From: Paractinoplanes ovalisporus
GTDB lineage: Bacteria; Actinomycetota; Actinomycetes; Mycobacteriales; Micromonosporaceae
Length of the DNA stretch: 64,000 nucleotides
NCBI RefSeq assembly: GCF_016834655.1
Contig: NZ_JAENHP010000012.1
Location: 186,001-250,000 of the forward strand
Direction of reading: 5' to 3'
The notes under the pieces were generated by a model. The model made no database searches and had not been told where the DNA came from. It was given only the letters and a program-made list of their open reading frames with translations. Every line of letters begins with the position of its first letter. Position 1 is the first letter of the stretch. A program made the translations under genes and the position numbers. Of the stretch, positions 22,440 through 30,775 are shown piece by piece.

Positions 22440-23159
22440 CTACACGTAGAGCCCGCCGGTCGCGCGGAGGTTCTGGCCGGTGATCCATCGGCCCTGGTCG
22501 GAGACGAGGAAAGCGACCACGGCGGCGACGTCGCCCGGTTGGCCCAGACGGCCGAGCGCGGTCATCCGGGCCGCCTGCTCCAGGGCCTCGGGCGCGTTGG
22601 CAGCGCGCAGCGTGGCGGTGTCGGTGGCGCCGGGCGAGACCGTGTTGACCGTGATGCCGCGCGGGCCCAGCTCGCGCGAGGCGACCGCCGTGATCTGCTC
22701 CAGCGCGCCCTTGCTGGAGCAGTAGAGGGCCAGCCCGGCCGCCGGCAGCAGCGTGTTCAGGGTGGAGATGGTGACGATCCGGCCGCCGTGGCGCAGCAGC
22801 GGTGTGGCGCGCTGGATGGCGAACAGCGGGACCTTGGTGTTGACGGTGAACACCCGGTCGAATTCCTCGGGCGTCAACTGGCTGATCGGCGCCGCCGTCA
22901 CAGTGCCCACGTTGATCACCAGAATGTCCAGACCATCCCGTACGGGCTCGAACATCGCCCCCAGCGAGTCCAGGCTCTCCTGGTCGGCGCGCACCGCAGT
23001 GGTTCCGGGGCAGGCCCGCACCACGTCGTCGGCCGCCTCCTTGTCCTGCCGGTAGGTGAAGACGACCCGCGCGCCGAGCGTGGCCAGCTGCTCGACGACG
23101 GCCCGCCCGATCCCCTTCGACCCGCCGGTGACCAGCGCGGTCTTTCCCTCAAGCGTCAT
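22440..23159 (-). CDS. SDR-family oxidoreductase
   Basis: 239 residues of a classical short-chain dehydrogenase: cofactor motif TGGSKGIG (about 11-18), RADQESLDSL, NVGTV in the NNAG position, catalytic Ser (STLN region) and YCSSK with the catalytic Tyr and Lys, ending TGQNLRATGGLYV. Arg after strand two suggests NADP(H). The ATG at 23159 is chosen from the family N-terminus (MTLEGKTALVTGG). The frame is open upstream into the AraC gene, but the join is an artefact of a 1-base deletion in a repeat. TAGCGT lies about 7 nt before the ATG, so it may have its own leaderless promoter. Confidence 0.88.
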   Translation of the reverse strand: MTLEGKTALVTGGSKGIGRAVVEQLATLGARVVFTYRQDKEAADDVVRACPGTTAVRADQESLDSLGAMFEPVRDGLDILVINVGTVTAAPISQLTPEEFDRVFTVNTKVPLFAIQRATPLLRHGGRIVTISTLNTLLPAAGLALYCSSKGALEQITAVASRELGPRGITVNTVSPGATDTATLRAANAPEALEQAARMTALGRLGQPGDVAAVVAFLVSDQGRWITGQNLRATGGLYV

Positions 23160-23169
23160 GCCGAGCACG

Positions 23170-24131
23170 CTAGGTCGCGGCGACCCGCCCGTCTTGGACG
23201 TTTGCGACCAAGATCGGCGGGGTGCCCGGGCCGACCCTGATCGGCGCGTGCCCGGGCCGACCCTGATCGGCGGCGCGCCCGGGCTGACCCTGATCGGCGG
23301 CGTGCCCGGAGCGACCATGATCGGCGGGGTGCTCAGGAAGGCGGCCAGCCCGGTGGGCGTGAGCCCGGCCATCGCGCGGGTCTCGCGGGCCAGGTGCGGG
23401 TGGTCGGCGTAACCGCTGTCGGCAGCGGCCTGCGACGGCCCGGCGCCCGCGCTGAGCCGGTCGACCACCCGCTGGAACCGGGCGATCCGGGCCACCGTCG
23501 CCGGGGACAGGCCCACGTGCCGGCGGAACCCGCGTTCCAGGGCCCGGCGCGACACCTGCATCCCGGCGGCGAGCTGCCCCACCGTGGGACGGTCGGGTTG
23601 CTGCAACCGCCGCCAGGCCGTGAGCACGGCCCGGTCGGGGACGGCGGTCCGGCGCCGGCCGGACAGAATCGCGGCCAGGGTCCTCTCGATCAGGTCGAAC
23701 CGTTGCGGCCAGCCGGGTTCCGCACCCAGCCGCCCGGGCAGCTCGGACGCGGCGGGACCCAGCAGGTCGGCCAGGGCCACGGCGCCTCCGCCCAGTTCCG
23801 CCATCGGGACGCCGAGCAGCGCGGCCGTTCCGAGCGGAGTGAGCCCGACGCTGACGCCGTGCCCCCAGGTGGTCTCGCCACGGGCGGTGGCACTGTCGCG
23901 GGGGCCCAGGGCGAGACCGGACGGCGATCCGAAGTCGACGATCAGGGTGGTGGAGGCGAGCGGCAGCAGCAGATGCGCGATCGGCCGTCCGTGGCAGGAG
24001 CGGAAACCCGAATACCCGAGGACGTACGGCCTCAGCCCCGCACCCGCGGCCCGGACGGCCACCTCACACGGATCCGCCGAGATCACCGCCGGCACGGAGT
24101 GGATCTGCGCCCCCATGGCTCCCAGACTCAC
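23170..24131 (-). CDS. AraC-family regulator, frame shifted at 3' end
   Basis: N-terminal sensing part (about 1-150), then an AraC HTH (about 165-270: LQQPDRPTVGQLAAGMQVSR, FRRHVGLSP, AAADSGYADHPHLARETRAMAG). After AAFLST the 27-bp repeat adds PPIxVxPGx units. As read, the frame then runs on without a stop into the SDR gene (to 22440), which would give a 563-residue AraC-SDR fusion. Restoring one base in the 26-bp unit gives TPPILVANVQDGRVAAT and a TAG at 23172-23170, 11 nt before the SDR ATG. That VQD-containing tail is what this AraC group normally ends with. So either a frameshift (real or sequencing) or a true fusion is present. It probably regulates the SDR gene. Confidence 0.75.
23217..23330. 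repeat. 27-bp minisatellite with one 26-bp unit
   Basis: Four head-to-tail units of GTGCCCGGGCCGACCCTGAT-CGGCGGC type. Three are 27 bp and one (near 23225-23250) is 26 bp because one base of GGCGGC is missing (around 23244). On the coding strand the units read PPIRVGPGT. The short unit shifts the AraC frame. Confidence 0.85.
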
Positions 24132-24272
24132 CCGTCGCCGGGACGGCGGTCAACCGGCCCGCCGGCGCCGGTTTCGTCGCTGGGGAGTGTGCGAGGCGCG
24201 GAAGCCCGGCTCCCGGTGTTGGAACCGGGTTTTCGCGGGACGCCGCCCGGCGGGATCTGGGCCGCGCCGCAG

Positions 24273-25886
24273 CTACGAAACGGGGGCCAGCACGTAGCGG
24301 TCCTTGCCGGCGGCCTTGGCGGCGTACATCGCGGCGTCGGCGTCGCGCAGCAGGGCGGCCGCGTCGGTGCCGGGCCGGTGCATCGCGATGCCGACGCTGG
24401 TCGACACGTGGGCCGGCTCCCCGCCGACGTCGATCGCCAGCCGGACGTCGTCGATGATCCGCTCGGCGGCCGCGTGCGCGTCGGCGATGTCCCCGACGCT
24501 CTCGAGCAGGATCGCGAACTCGTCCCCGCCGAACCGGGCCACGGTGTCGCCCTGCCGGATCCCCGTACGCAGACGGTCGGCGACCACCTGCAGCACGGTG
24601 TCGCCGGCGTGATGGCCGCGGGCGTCGTTGATCTGCTTGAACCCGTCCAGGTCGATGAAGAGCACGGCCACCGTCCCCTCGCCGGGCGTTTCCAGGGCAC
24701 GCTCGAGCCGCTCGTAGAACAACTGCCGGTTGGCCAGCCCGGTCAGCGAGTCGTGGAAGGCCAGCTGGTGCAGCTGCTGCTCGCGTTCGCGCAGCTGGGC
24801 CTCGACCTCCTCGCGGCGCTCGATGTCGCGCCGCAGCGCCGCCGTGGCCTGCTCGACCTGTCGTACGGCGCGGTTCCGGCTGTTGGACAGGATGCCGGTG
24901 ACCAGCGCCAGCATGATCGTCAGGGCGATGCCGGCCGCGCCCGACAGCAGGCTCATCCCGCGGTCGGTCGTGCTCAGCAGGCGCTTGGTCGGCCACATGG
25001 TCACTTCCCAGCGGCGCTGCCCGGCCCGTACGGAACGCTCCCGCACCAGCTTGTCGTCGGTGACCCGGGTCCCCGGGGTGGCCGTGGCGATCACCCGGCT
25101 GTCGGCGGCCGCGTCGGTGAGCCGCACCTGCACCGCGCCCTGGCTGCGGTCCATCAGCGTCTGGGACAGGAAGTCCTGGCCGCGCACCCCCATCAGAACC
25201 CAGCCTTCCAGCCGGTCCGGTGCGTCCGAGCCGGCGCCGGTGTAGACCGGGACCGCCATCACGATCGAGTTCTGGCGCTGCTGGGGCGGGAGTACCCGGT
25301 CCATCACGAGCTGGTAGGCGGGGCTGATCACCGGCGCGCTGATCCGCTCGGACAGCGTCATCGCCTTGGTCGCCTCGGGGCTCTGACCCATGTCGGCTCC
25401 GGGGATCGGGGTGCCGCTGTCGAAAACCCGGTGGAAGATCACGAAGTAGTGCGCGGTCAGTTTCGGCTGGGGGCTGAGCACCAGGTCGGTCGCGCCGCGT
25501 TCCCGCCAGTGGCGCTGGGTCGCGGCGGTCTCGGCGCTACCGGACGGTACGACGAAGGCCACACTGCTGGCGCCCGGCAGCCGGGCCGCGTCCAGCCCGC
25601 CGGTGGTGCGCCCGAAGTCCTCGGCGTCGAAGTCGGGCTGGGTGCCGATCGCCGACGCCAGGTCGGACAGGGTCTCGCCGTAACGCCCGACCCGGTCGTT
25701 GATGGCCGCCGCGACCTCGTCCGCGTAGCGGTCCATGAGCTGGCCCGCGTACTGCTCCTCGCCCCGCCGCTGGGCGTCGTAGATGCCCAGCGAGACCACG
25801 GTGCCGGTCAGCAGCACCGCGAGCACCAGCGCGATGCCGCTCCACCGCCCGCCGTCGCGCACTCTTACCCCATCGGCACCCGCCAC
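24273..25886 (-). CDS. Membrane diguanylate cyclase with CHASE-like sensor
   Basis: 537 residues: membrane helix (about 15-37), an extracytoplasmic CHASE-like sensor (about 45-300, with FRRTTGGLDAARLPGASSVAFV-like features), a second helix (about 313-335), a coiled-coil linker, and a GGDEF domain. GGDEF itself is intact at 453-457 and the inhibitory I-site RQGD precedes it at 444-447, so c-di-GMP synthesis with product inhibition is expected. No EAL domain is present. c-di-GMP controls sporulation and development through BldD in mycelial actinobacteria. The GTG start lacks a clear ribosome site. The sensor ligand is unknown. Confidence 0.93.
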   Translation of the reverse strand: MAGADGVRVRDGGRWSGIALVLAVLLTGTVVSLGIYDAQRRGEEQYAGQLMDRYADEVAAAINDRVGRYGETLSDLASAIGTQPDFDAEDFGRTTGGLDAARLPGASSVAFVVPSGSAETAATQRHWRERGATDLVLSPQPKLTAHYFVIFHRVFDSGTPIPGADMGQSPEATKAMTLSERISAPVISPAYQLVMDRVLPPQQRQNSIVMAVPVYTGAGSDAPDRLEGWVLMGVRGQDFLSQTLMDRSQGAVQVRLTDAAADSRVIATATPGTRVTDDKLVRERSVRAGQRRWEVTMWPTKRLLSTTDRGMSLLSGAAGIALTIMLALVTGILSNSRNRAVRQVEQATAALRRDIERREEVEAQLREREQQLHQLAFHDSLTGLANRQLFYERLERALETPGEGTVAVLFIDLDGFKQINDARGHHAGDTVLQVVADRLRTGIRQGDTVARFGGDEFAILLESVGDIADAHAAAERIIDDVRLAIDVGGEPAHVSTSVGIAMHRPGTDAAALLRDADAAMYAAKAAGKDRYVLAPVS

Positions 25887-25933
25887 GATCTGCTGAGCCG
25901 GAGTCAGGCGGGCGCCGCCTGCTGGGCCCCGGG

Positions 25934-26497
25934 TCAGGCCGGCTCCACCTGGTGGACGCTCGGGGCCAGGACGGCGGCGCAGCGCAGATTCCGGTAGCGG
26001 CCCCGGTGGTCGAGCCCGTAGCCGACGATCAGACCCGGGCCCACGTCGAAACCCACGTACGTCGGGGTGTCGGCGAAGCGGGCCGTCTCGGGCTTACGCA
26101 GCAGCGCGCACACCGCGATCGACGCCGGGCCGCGCTGGGCCAGGTTGGCGATCAGCCACGACATCGTCAACCCGGTGTCGATCACCCCGTCGACGATCAC
26201 CACGTGCCGGCCGGTGATGTCGACGTCCAGGTCCTTCAGCAGCCGCACCGACCCCGAGGCACGGTTGTGGGTGGTGTACGACTTGACCGCCATCCAGCCG
26301 ATCTCGAGCTGACCGGGGTACGCCCGGGCCAGGTCGACGGTGACGGTCGCGGCACCGCCCAGCACCCCCACGAACACGGGCTCCCGGTCGCCGTAGACCT
26401 CGTACAACTCGGCGGCGAGGGCACCCACCCGCGCCAGGATCTGCTCCTCGGTCAGGATCACCGCTTCCAGATCATCAGCCACGTGGATCGCGTCCAC
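25934..26497 (-). CDS. HPRT-like phosphoribosyltransferase, divergent active site
   Basis: 187 residues that align throughout with hypoxanthine phosphoribosyltransferase: ILTEEQI, SYTTHNRASGSVRLLKDLD, RGPASIAVCALLRKP and VGYGLDHRGRYRNL. Two catalytic elements differ. The PPi-loop LKG/LRG is LGG (46-48), and the PRPP motif reads IVDGVIDTGLT (101-111) where the family has IVEDIxDTG, so the second acid is lost. It is not next to tilS/ftsH, where the housekeeping hpt usually sits. It may be a second copy with altered activity or a ligand-binding role. It stands alone between convergent and divergent neighbours. Confidence 0.82.
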   Translation of the reverse strand: MDAIHVADDLEAVILTEEQILARVGALAAELYEVYGDREPVFVGVLGGAATVTVDLARAYPGQLEIGWMAVKSYTTHNRASGSVRLLKDLDVDITGRHVVIVDGVIDTGLTMSWLIANLAQRGPASIAVCALLRKPETARFADTPTYVGFDVGPGLIVGYGLDHRGRYRNLRCAAVLAPSVHQVEPA

Positions 26498-26659
26498 CGC
26501 GTTCCCCCATTCGGGTAGATCACCGGCAAGTTAACAACGCGTGACGGAAAAAAGCTTCGATTTCCGACACGCCTGATCCGCCCTTCCAGGCTTGTTCAAC
26601 TTCTAGTAAGGTCCGCGCGTTCGATCGTTCATGTTTCGGGTCTCACCAGGAGTAGCGGC

Positions 26660-27505
26660 ATGACGCAGCGGTATCCCCTCGCAGTGATCCGCGACCGCAC
26701 GTACAAGCAGAAGGACGCGTGGTGGACCGTCGGCCTCGTCGACCCCCTCGCCTCCCGGCTGGTCTGGCTGGTGCAGCCGTGGCGTTCGGTGACCCCGAAC
26801 CGGCTGACCACCCTCGCGTTCCTCGTCGGCGCTGTCGGTGCGTACTGCTTCTGGCAGGCGAGCTACCCGTGGCTGCTCCTCGGCGCCCTGCTGTTCCACC
26901 TCAGCTTCGTCCTGGACTGCATGGACGGCAAGATCGCACGGCTGAACGGGACCGGATCGGCGTTCGGGTCGTGGCTCGACTACGTGCTCGACCGGCTGCG
27001 CGTGGCCATCTGTGCGGTCGGCCTGTTCGGCGGGCAGTACGCGGCGACCGGCAACATGACCTGGCTGTGGGTCGGCGCCGTCGTGGTGTTCCTCGACATG
27101 TTCCGTTATCTGAACGCGCTGCAGATGGGCAAGGTCCGCGCCGACCTCAACCAGGGGGGCGCGATCATGACCGACGAGGACTCCGAGACCGGCCCGGTCG
27201 TGCCCGCGGCCATGCCCCCGGGCAACCCGTCGCCGATCTGGCGGCTCCGTGATTTCCTGGTGCGCCACCGGATCCGGCCGCACCTGTTCAGCGGCATCGA
27301 GTTCATGATGTTCGTCTTCATCGTCGGACCGGTCCTGCAGCTGACCATCCCGGTGGCGGTGCTGTCGTCGGCGGTGTTCGTGGCGTTCGAGCTGCTGCTG
27401 ATCTACCGCCTCTACGCGTACGCCAAGCGCAAGACCGCGCAGAACAAGCGGGAGCAGGCCGCCGCCGAAGCCGCCGCCGCAGCCACGGTGGCCGTCGCCG
27501 CCTGA
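26660..27505 (+). CDS. CDP-alcohol phosphatidyltransferase family protein
   Basis: 281-residue membrane enzyme that joins a CDP-activated lipid or alcohol to a second alcohol. The full signature D-x2-DG-x2-AR-x8-G-x3-D-x3-D is present (Asp86, Asp89-Gly90, Ala93-Arg94, Gly103, Asp107, Asp111). Six or so helices span residues 48-260; a hydrophilic loop (about 172-205) and an Ala-rich charged tail are unusual. The substrate pair (inositol phosphate, glycerol phosphate or sugar) cannot be told. ATG 26660 follows AGGAG at about 7 nt. It is monocistronic. Confidence 0.9.
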   Translation: MTQRYPLAVIRDRTYKQKDAWWTVGLVDPLASRLVWLVQPWRSVTPNRLTTLAFLVGAVGAYCFWQASYPWLLLGALLFHLSFVLDCMDGKIARLNGTGSAFGSWLDYVLDRLRVAICAVGLFGGQYAATGNMTWLWVGAVVVFLDMFRYLNALQMGKVRADLNQGGAIMTDEDSETGPVVPAAMPPGNPSPIWRLRDFLVRHRIRPHLFSGIEFMMFVFIVGPVLQLTIPVAVLSSAVFVAFELLLIYRLYAYAKRKTAQNKREQAAAEAAAAATVAVAA

Positions 27506-27553
27506 CCCCGGCGTCACGGCGCCGCCCGGCGTTTCGTCGCGGCGCCGCTCGGT

Positions 27554-27994
27554 TCAGAGCACGTTGTCCATCACGGTGACCTCCGCGAGCGGGATGAACC
27601 CGCTGGTCGCGTAGAGATCGATGGCCCGCACGTTGGCCGACTCGGTCTGCAGCGACAGCCGGTGCGCCCCGCTCGCGCGCGCCTCCTCCTCGACCACTTC
27701 GAGCAGCTGGCGCGCGATGCCACGGCGCCGGGCGGCCGGCCGTACGTAAAGATCACGCACGAGCCACACCGTACGCAGGGTCAGGGCGGCCGGAACCACG
27801 GCGACCGTACAGATGCCGTCGGCCTCACCGGCCAGATAGACCCGGGCGCGGGCAGCGTCGATCTGCTCCCGCAGCCAGGCAGCTACCGCCTCCGGGGCCG
27901 GGTTCGCGCCGTAGTGCTGGCGGTACTCGTCCAGGAGCCGGGCCGCGTCCTCCCATTTGCCGGGGTCGTCCTCCCCGAGGCGCGTCACGGTCAC
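27554..27994 (-). CDS. GNAT-family N-acetyltransferase
   Basis: 146 residues with a clear GNAT core: VRDLYVRPAARRRGIARQLLEVVEEEA (motif A; the acetyl-CoA loop is R-R-R-G-I-A) and RLSLQTESANVRAIDLYATSGFIPL (motif B). The acceptor is unknown. GTG 27994 is used; the next GTG two codons on is an alternative. It is divergent from the membrane-protein gene at 28043. Confidence 0.88.
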   Translation of the reverse strand: MTVTRLGEDDPGKWEDAARLLDEYRQHYGANPAPEAVAAWLREQIDAARARVYLAGEADGICTVAVVPAALTLRTVWLVRDLYVRPAARRRGIARQLLEVVEEEARASGAHRLSLQTESANVRAIDLYATSGFIPLAEVTVMDNVL

Positions 27995-28042
27995 CTACCC
28001 ATAATCACTCCTATCTCGCGATAAAGCGGGCATAATCCCATC

Positions 28043-28594
28043 GTGGCGCACATCGACGAGGTGCTCGGACCTGATGACGACACCGTCACCTTCCTCCAGT
28101 CCCGGGCCATGGTCTACGTCACGATGCTCTGGGTGATCGCCGCCGTCTGGGCCACCACGCTCGTCCTGTTCACCGGCTTGCGGATCGCGCTCGGCGACAC
28201 CCCCAGCGTCGGCGACTTCGTGCTCTACGTCGAACTGGCCCTGGTCGTCCCGGTGGCGCTGGCCGCCGTGATCCTGCTGGCCGCGTGGAACCGGCTCGGC
28301 TGGCTGCACAGCTCGATGCGCGGGCTCGACTTCGCTGCCACCGGCCGCCGGCCCGTGCACATTCCGTGGGCCGGCATCGAGGAGGTGGCGCTGCGCTACC
28401 GCGGCCCGTTCGCCGAGCTGATCATCACACCGGTCGACGGTGACTTCGTCGAGCCGGGCGACGGGCCGGGCCGCCCTCCGCGTACCCGCCGCCGGGCCGG
28501 TCGCACGACCTACCTGGTCGATGTGGGCCTGATGTCGCCCGCGCCCGAAGTGCTGCTGGCCGAACTGCACCGCCGCCTGCCGACGAAGGTGTAG
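28043..28594 (+). CDS. Two-helix membrane protein of unknown function
   Basis: 183 residues with two membrane helices (about 24-48 and 62-84) followed by a cytoplasmic beta-rich domain (PVHIPWAGIEEVALRYRGPF...) that resembles bacterial PH-like domains, and an Arg/Gly-rich loop. I do not recognise a named family. CATAAT (28031-28036) is 6 nt upstream of the GTG and no Shine-Dalgarno is seen, so it is probably leaderless. The PAC2 gene follows 99 nt downstream. Confidence 0.75.
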   Translation: MAHIDEVLGPDDDTVTFLQSRAMVYVTMLWVIAAVWATTLVLFTGLRIALGDTPSVGDFVLYVELALVVPVALAAVILLAAWNRLGWLHSSMRGLDFAATGRRPVHIPWAGIEEVALRYRGPFAELIITPVDGDFVEPGDGPGRPPRTRRRAGRTTYLVDVGLMSPAPEVLLAELHRRLPTKV

Positions 28595-28693
28595 CGGCTT
28601 TCGTCGGATTTGCGGCATATCACGCACCGTGTGCCGGGGCGAGCGCGGCGCGGCCGCCCGGTGGTGCGCGCGGGGTGAACGTAGGCTGTCAGC

Positions 28694-29563
28694 ATGACTG
28701 AGTTCGACGGCCTCCCGCTGCTCCGTTCCCCCGTGGCCATCGCCGCCTTCGAGGGCTGGAACGACGCTGCGGACGCATCGACCGCGGCCGTGGAACACCT
28801 CGAGCAGGTGTGGCAGGCCCGGGAGATCTCCACCATCGACCCGGAGGACTTCTACGACTTCCAGGTCAGCCGGCCGACGATCACGATGGCCGAGGGTGAG
28901 ACCCGCAAGATCGAGTGGCCGACCACCCGGTTCACGGTGGCGAGCCCGCCCGGCGCCGACCGCGACGTCGTGCTGATCCGCGGCATCGAGCCCAGCATGC
29001 GCTGGCGCACCTTCTGCGAGCAGGTCCTCGAGGTCTGCCACAGCCTCGAGGTCAACCGGATCGTGCTGCTCGGCGCCCTGCTGGCCGACGTCCCGTACAC
29101 CCGCCCCCTGCCGATCAGCGGCTCGGCCAGCAACAGCGAGGCCGGCGAGAAATACAACGTCGTCCCGACCCGCTACGACGGCCCGACCGGCATCGTCGGC
29201 GTGCTGCACGAGGCGGCCGGGCGCGCCGACCTCGACGCGCTGTCGTTCTGGGTGCACGTGCCGCACTACGCGAACAACCCGCCCTGCCCCAAGGCGACGC
29301 TCGCGCTGTTGAGCCGCCTGGAAGACGTGCTCGACCTGCCGGTGCCGCTCGCCGACCTCGCGGAGGAGGCCGACGAGTGGGAGAAGCGGGTCCGGGCCGC
29401 CGCCGAGCAGGACGCGGAGCTGGGCGAATACGTGCGCGAGCTCGAAGAACGCGTGGGCGACGAGGGTATCCAGCCGCTGACCGGTGACGAGATCGCCAGC
29501 GAGTTCGAGAAATACCTGCGCCGCCGGGGCGGGTCGGCCGGTCCGACCGCCGGTTCCTGGTAG
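28694..29563 (+). CDS. PAC2-family protein
   Basis: 289 residues of the PAC2 (proteasome assembly chaperone 2-like) superfamily; the mycobacterial relative is Rv2125. Characteristic parts are VAIAAFEGWNDAADASTAAV, IRGIEPSMRWRTFCEQVL, VVLLGALLADVPYTRP-like strands and SFWVHVPHYANNPPCPKATLALL. The C-terminal 75 residues are helical and acidic. Its role in bacteria is unproven, although it shares the region with the proteasome genes in several actinobacteria. TAGGCT (28682-28687) is 6 nt before the ATG, so it is probably leaderless. Confidence 0.9.
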   Translation: MTEFDGLPLLRSPVAIAAFEGWNDAADASTAAVEHLEQVWQAREISTIDPEDFYDFQVSRPTITMAEGETRKIEWPTTRFTVASPPGADRDVVLIRGIEPSMRWRTFCEQVLEVCHSLEVNRIVLLGALLADVPYTRPLPISGSASNSEAGEKYNVVPTRYDGPTGIVGVLHEAAGRADLDALSFWVHVPHYANNPPCPKATLALLSRLEDVLDLPVPLADLAEEADEWEKRVRAAAEQDAELGEYVRELEERVGDEGIQPLTGDEIASEFEKYLRRRGGSAGPTAGSW

Positions 29564-29688
29564 CGCCTCGCTTCTCCGGCCCGGTCTCGCTTGTGTGCGG
29601 GGCCGGGCTTTCTCGCGTACGGGAACTCTCTTGAATCGCCGCGTGTCGACGCGTGTCGCTGTGGGCCACACCACGTTCCGTCAGGCAT

Positions 29689-29702
29689 CCTAGGAACCTA
29701 GG
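29689..29702. promoter_or_regulatory. CCTAGG-AA-CCTAGG site upstream of gntR
   Basis: Two CCTAGG palindromes separated by AA form a 14-bp near-perfect dyad, 21 nt upstream of the GntR-type ATG and upstream of its AGGAGG. It is a candidate autoregulatory operator. Confidence 0.55.
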
Positions 29703-29722
29703 CGTTACCGAGGAGGTCAGCG

Positions 29723-30517
29723 ATGACGATCAACCCGGGGGCCGCGGAGTTCCCGCATCGGCAGATCGCGGCACAACTACGCGAACGCATCCGCCGCGGC
29801 GACTGGCAGCCCGGTGAGCGCCTGCCGTCCATCCCCGCGATGGCCGAGATGTTCGGGGTCGCCAAGCAGACCGTCCAGCGCACCGTCGACCAGCTCCGCG
29901 TCGAGGGCATCCTGATCACCAAGCCCGGCTCCGGTACGTACGTCCGGGGCACCCGCCGCCGCCTCAACCGCCTGTCGAGGGGCCGCTACGGCGCGCACCG
30001 GGGATATCACGCCGATCTCGCCGCCCGCTATCGCCAACAGCTTGTTTCCGTACGCCGTGAGCCCGCCCCACCCGAGGTGGCCGACGCTTTCGGGGTCCGC
30101 GACGGCACCGAGATGCTGGCCCGCCGCCACCTGGTGAAGACCGACGACGTGACCGTCGAGCTGGGCGCCTCCTGGTTCCGTGTCACCGACGTCAGCGGCA
30201 CCTCCCTGGAGCGGGCCGAGGCATTCGGCCGCCCGCTCTATCAGGAGGCCGAAGAGGTGCTGGGCAAACGCTACGCCTCGGCGACCGACACCATCACCGC
30301 CCGCCAGCCCAGCCGCGACGAGGCCGAGATCCTGCAGATCCGGCCCGACACCCCGGTCCTGCACCTCCTTCACGTGGCCTTCGACGAGACCCGCAAGCCC
30401 ATCGAGGTGGCCCAGGCCACGTGGCCGGGCCCGATGACGACGCTGACCGAGGAATACAAGATCCCGGCCCCCACCCCGTCCACTCCCGACACCGACCCCG
30501 GCCTCGCCCTGGCCTGA
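29723..30517 (+). CDS. GntR-family regulator with UTRA domain
   Basis: 264 residues. The N-terminal winged helix (about 12-80: RQIAAQLRERIRRGDWQPGERLPS, FGVAKQTVQRTVDQLRVEGILITKPGSGTYV) is a typical GntR domain. The UTRA ligand domain covers about 95-245. AGGAGG precedes the ATG by 6-7 nt, and a CCTAGG dyad lies just upstream. No sugar or amine catabolic operon is adjacent, so the ligand and targets beyond itself are unknown. Confidence 0.92.
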   Translation: MTINPGAAEFPHRQIAAQLRERIRRGDWQPGERLPSIPAMAEMFGVAKQTVQRTVDQLRVEGILITKPGSGTYVRGTRRRLNRLSRGRYGAHRGYHADLAARYRQQLVSVRREPAPPEVADAFGVRDGTEMLARRHLVKTDDVTVELGASWFRVTDVSGTSLERAEAFGRPLYQEAEEVLGKRYASATDTITARQPSRDEAEILQIRPDTPVLHLLHVAFDETRKPIEVAQATWPGPMTTLTEEYKIPAPTPSTPDTDPGLALA

Positions 30518-30775
30518 CCGTGGCGCTGTGGACAGCCGCGAAAGCCATCACCCCTCGCTGTGGACATCCCCGCTCCCGAGGCTTGACAAGCGCGTACTCT
30601 CAGCGCATTTCCCAGGGCGGGCGGGGGAGGCGGCGGCTGCTCAGCGATCTTGACCTGGCGATCTTGGCGGGCGGCTGTCATACCCAGGTCGTGCCACGGA
30701 ACAAGGTCGTCTCGTGACGATCTCCTGCTCTGGATGACTGTCTGCGAAGGACATCGTCCAGAACGGGGTAAAGAC

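Noticed and set aside
23394..25997. 867-codon open frame antisense to AraC and the diguanylate cyclase
   Set aside because: GGDEF, I-site and AraC HTH are intact on the minus strand; the plus frame is compositionally random.
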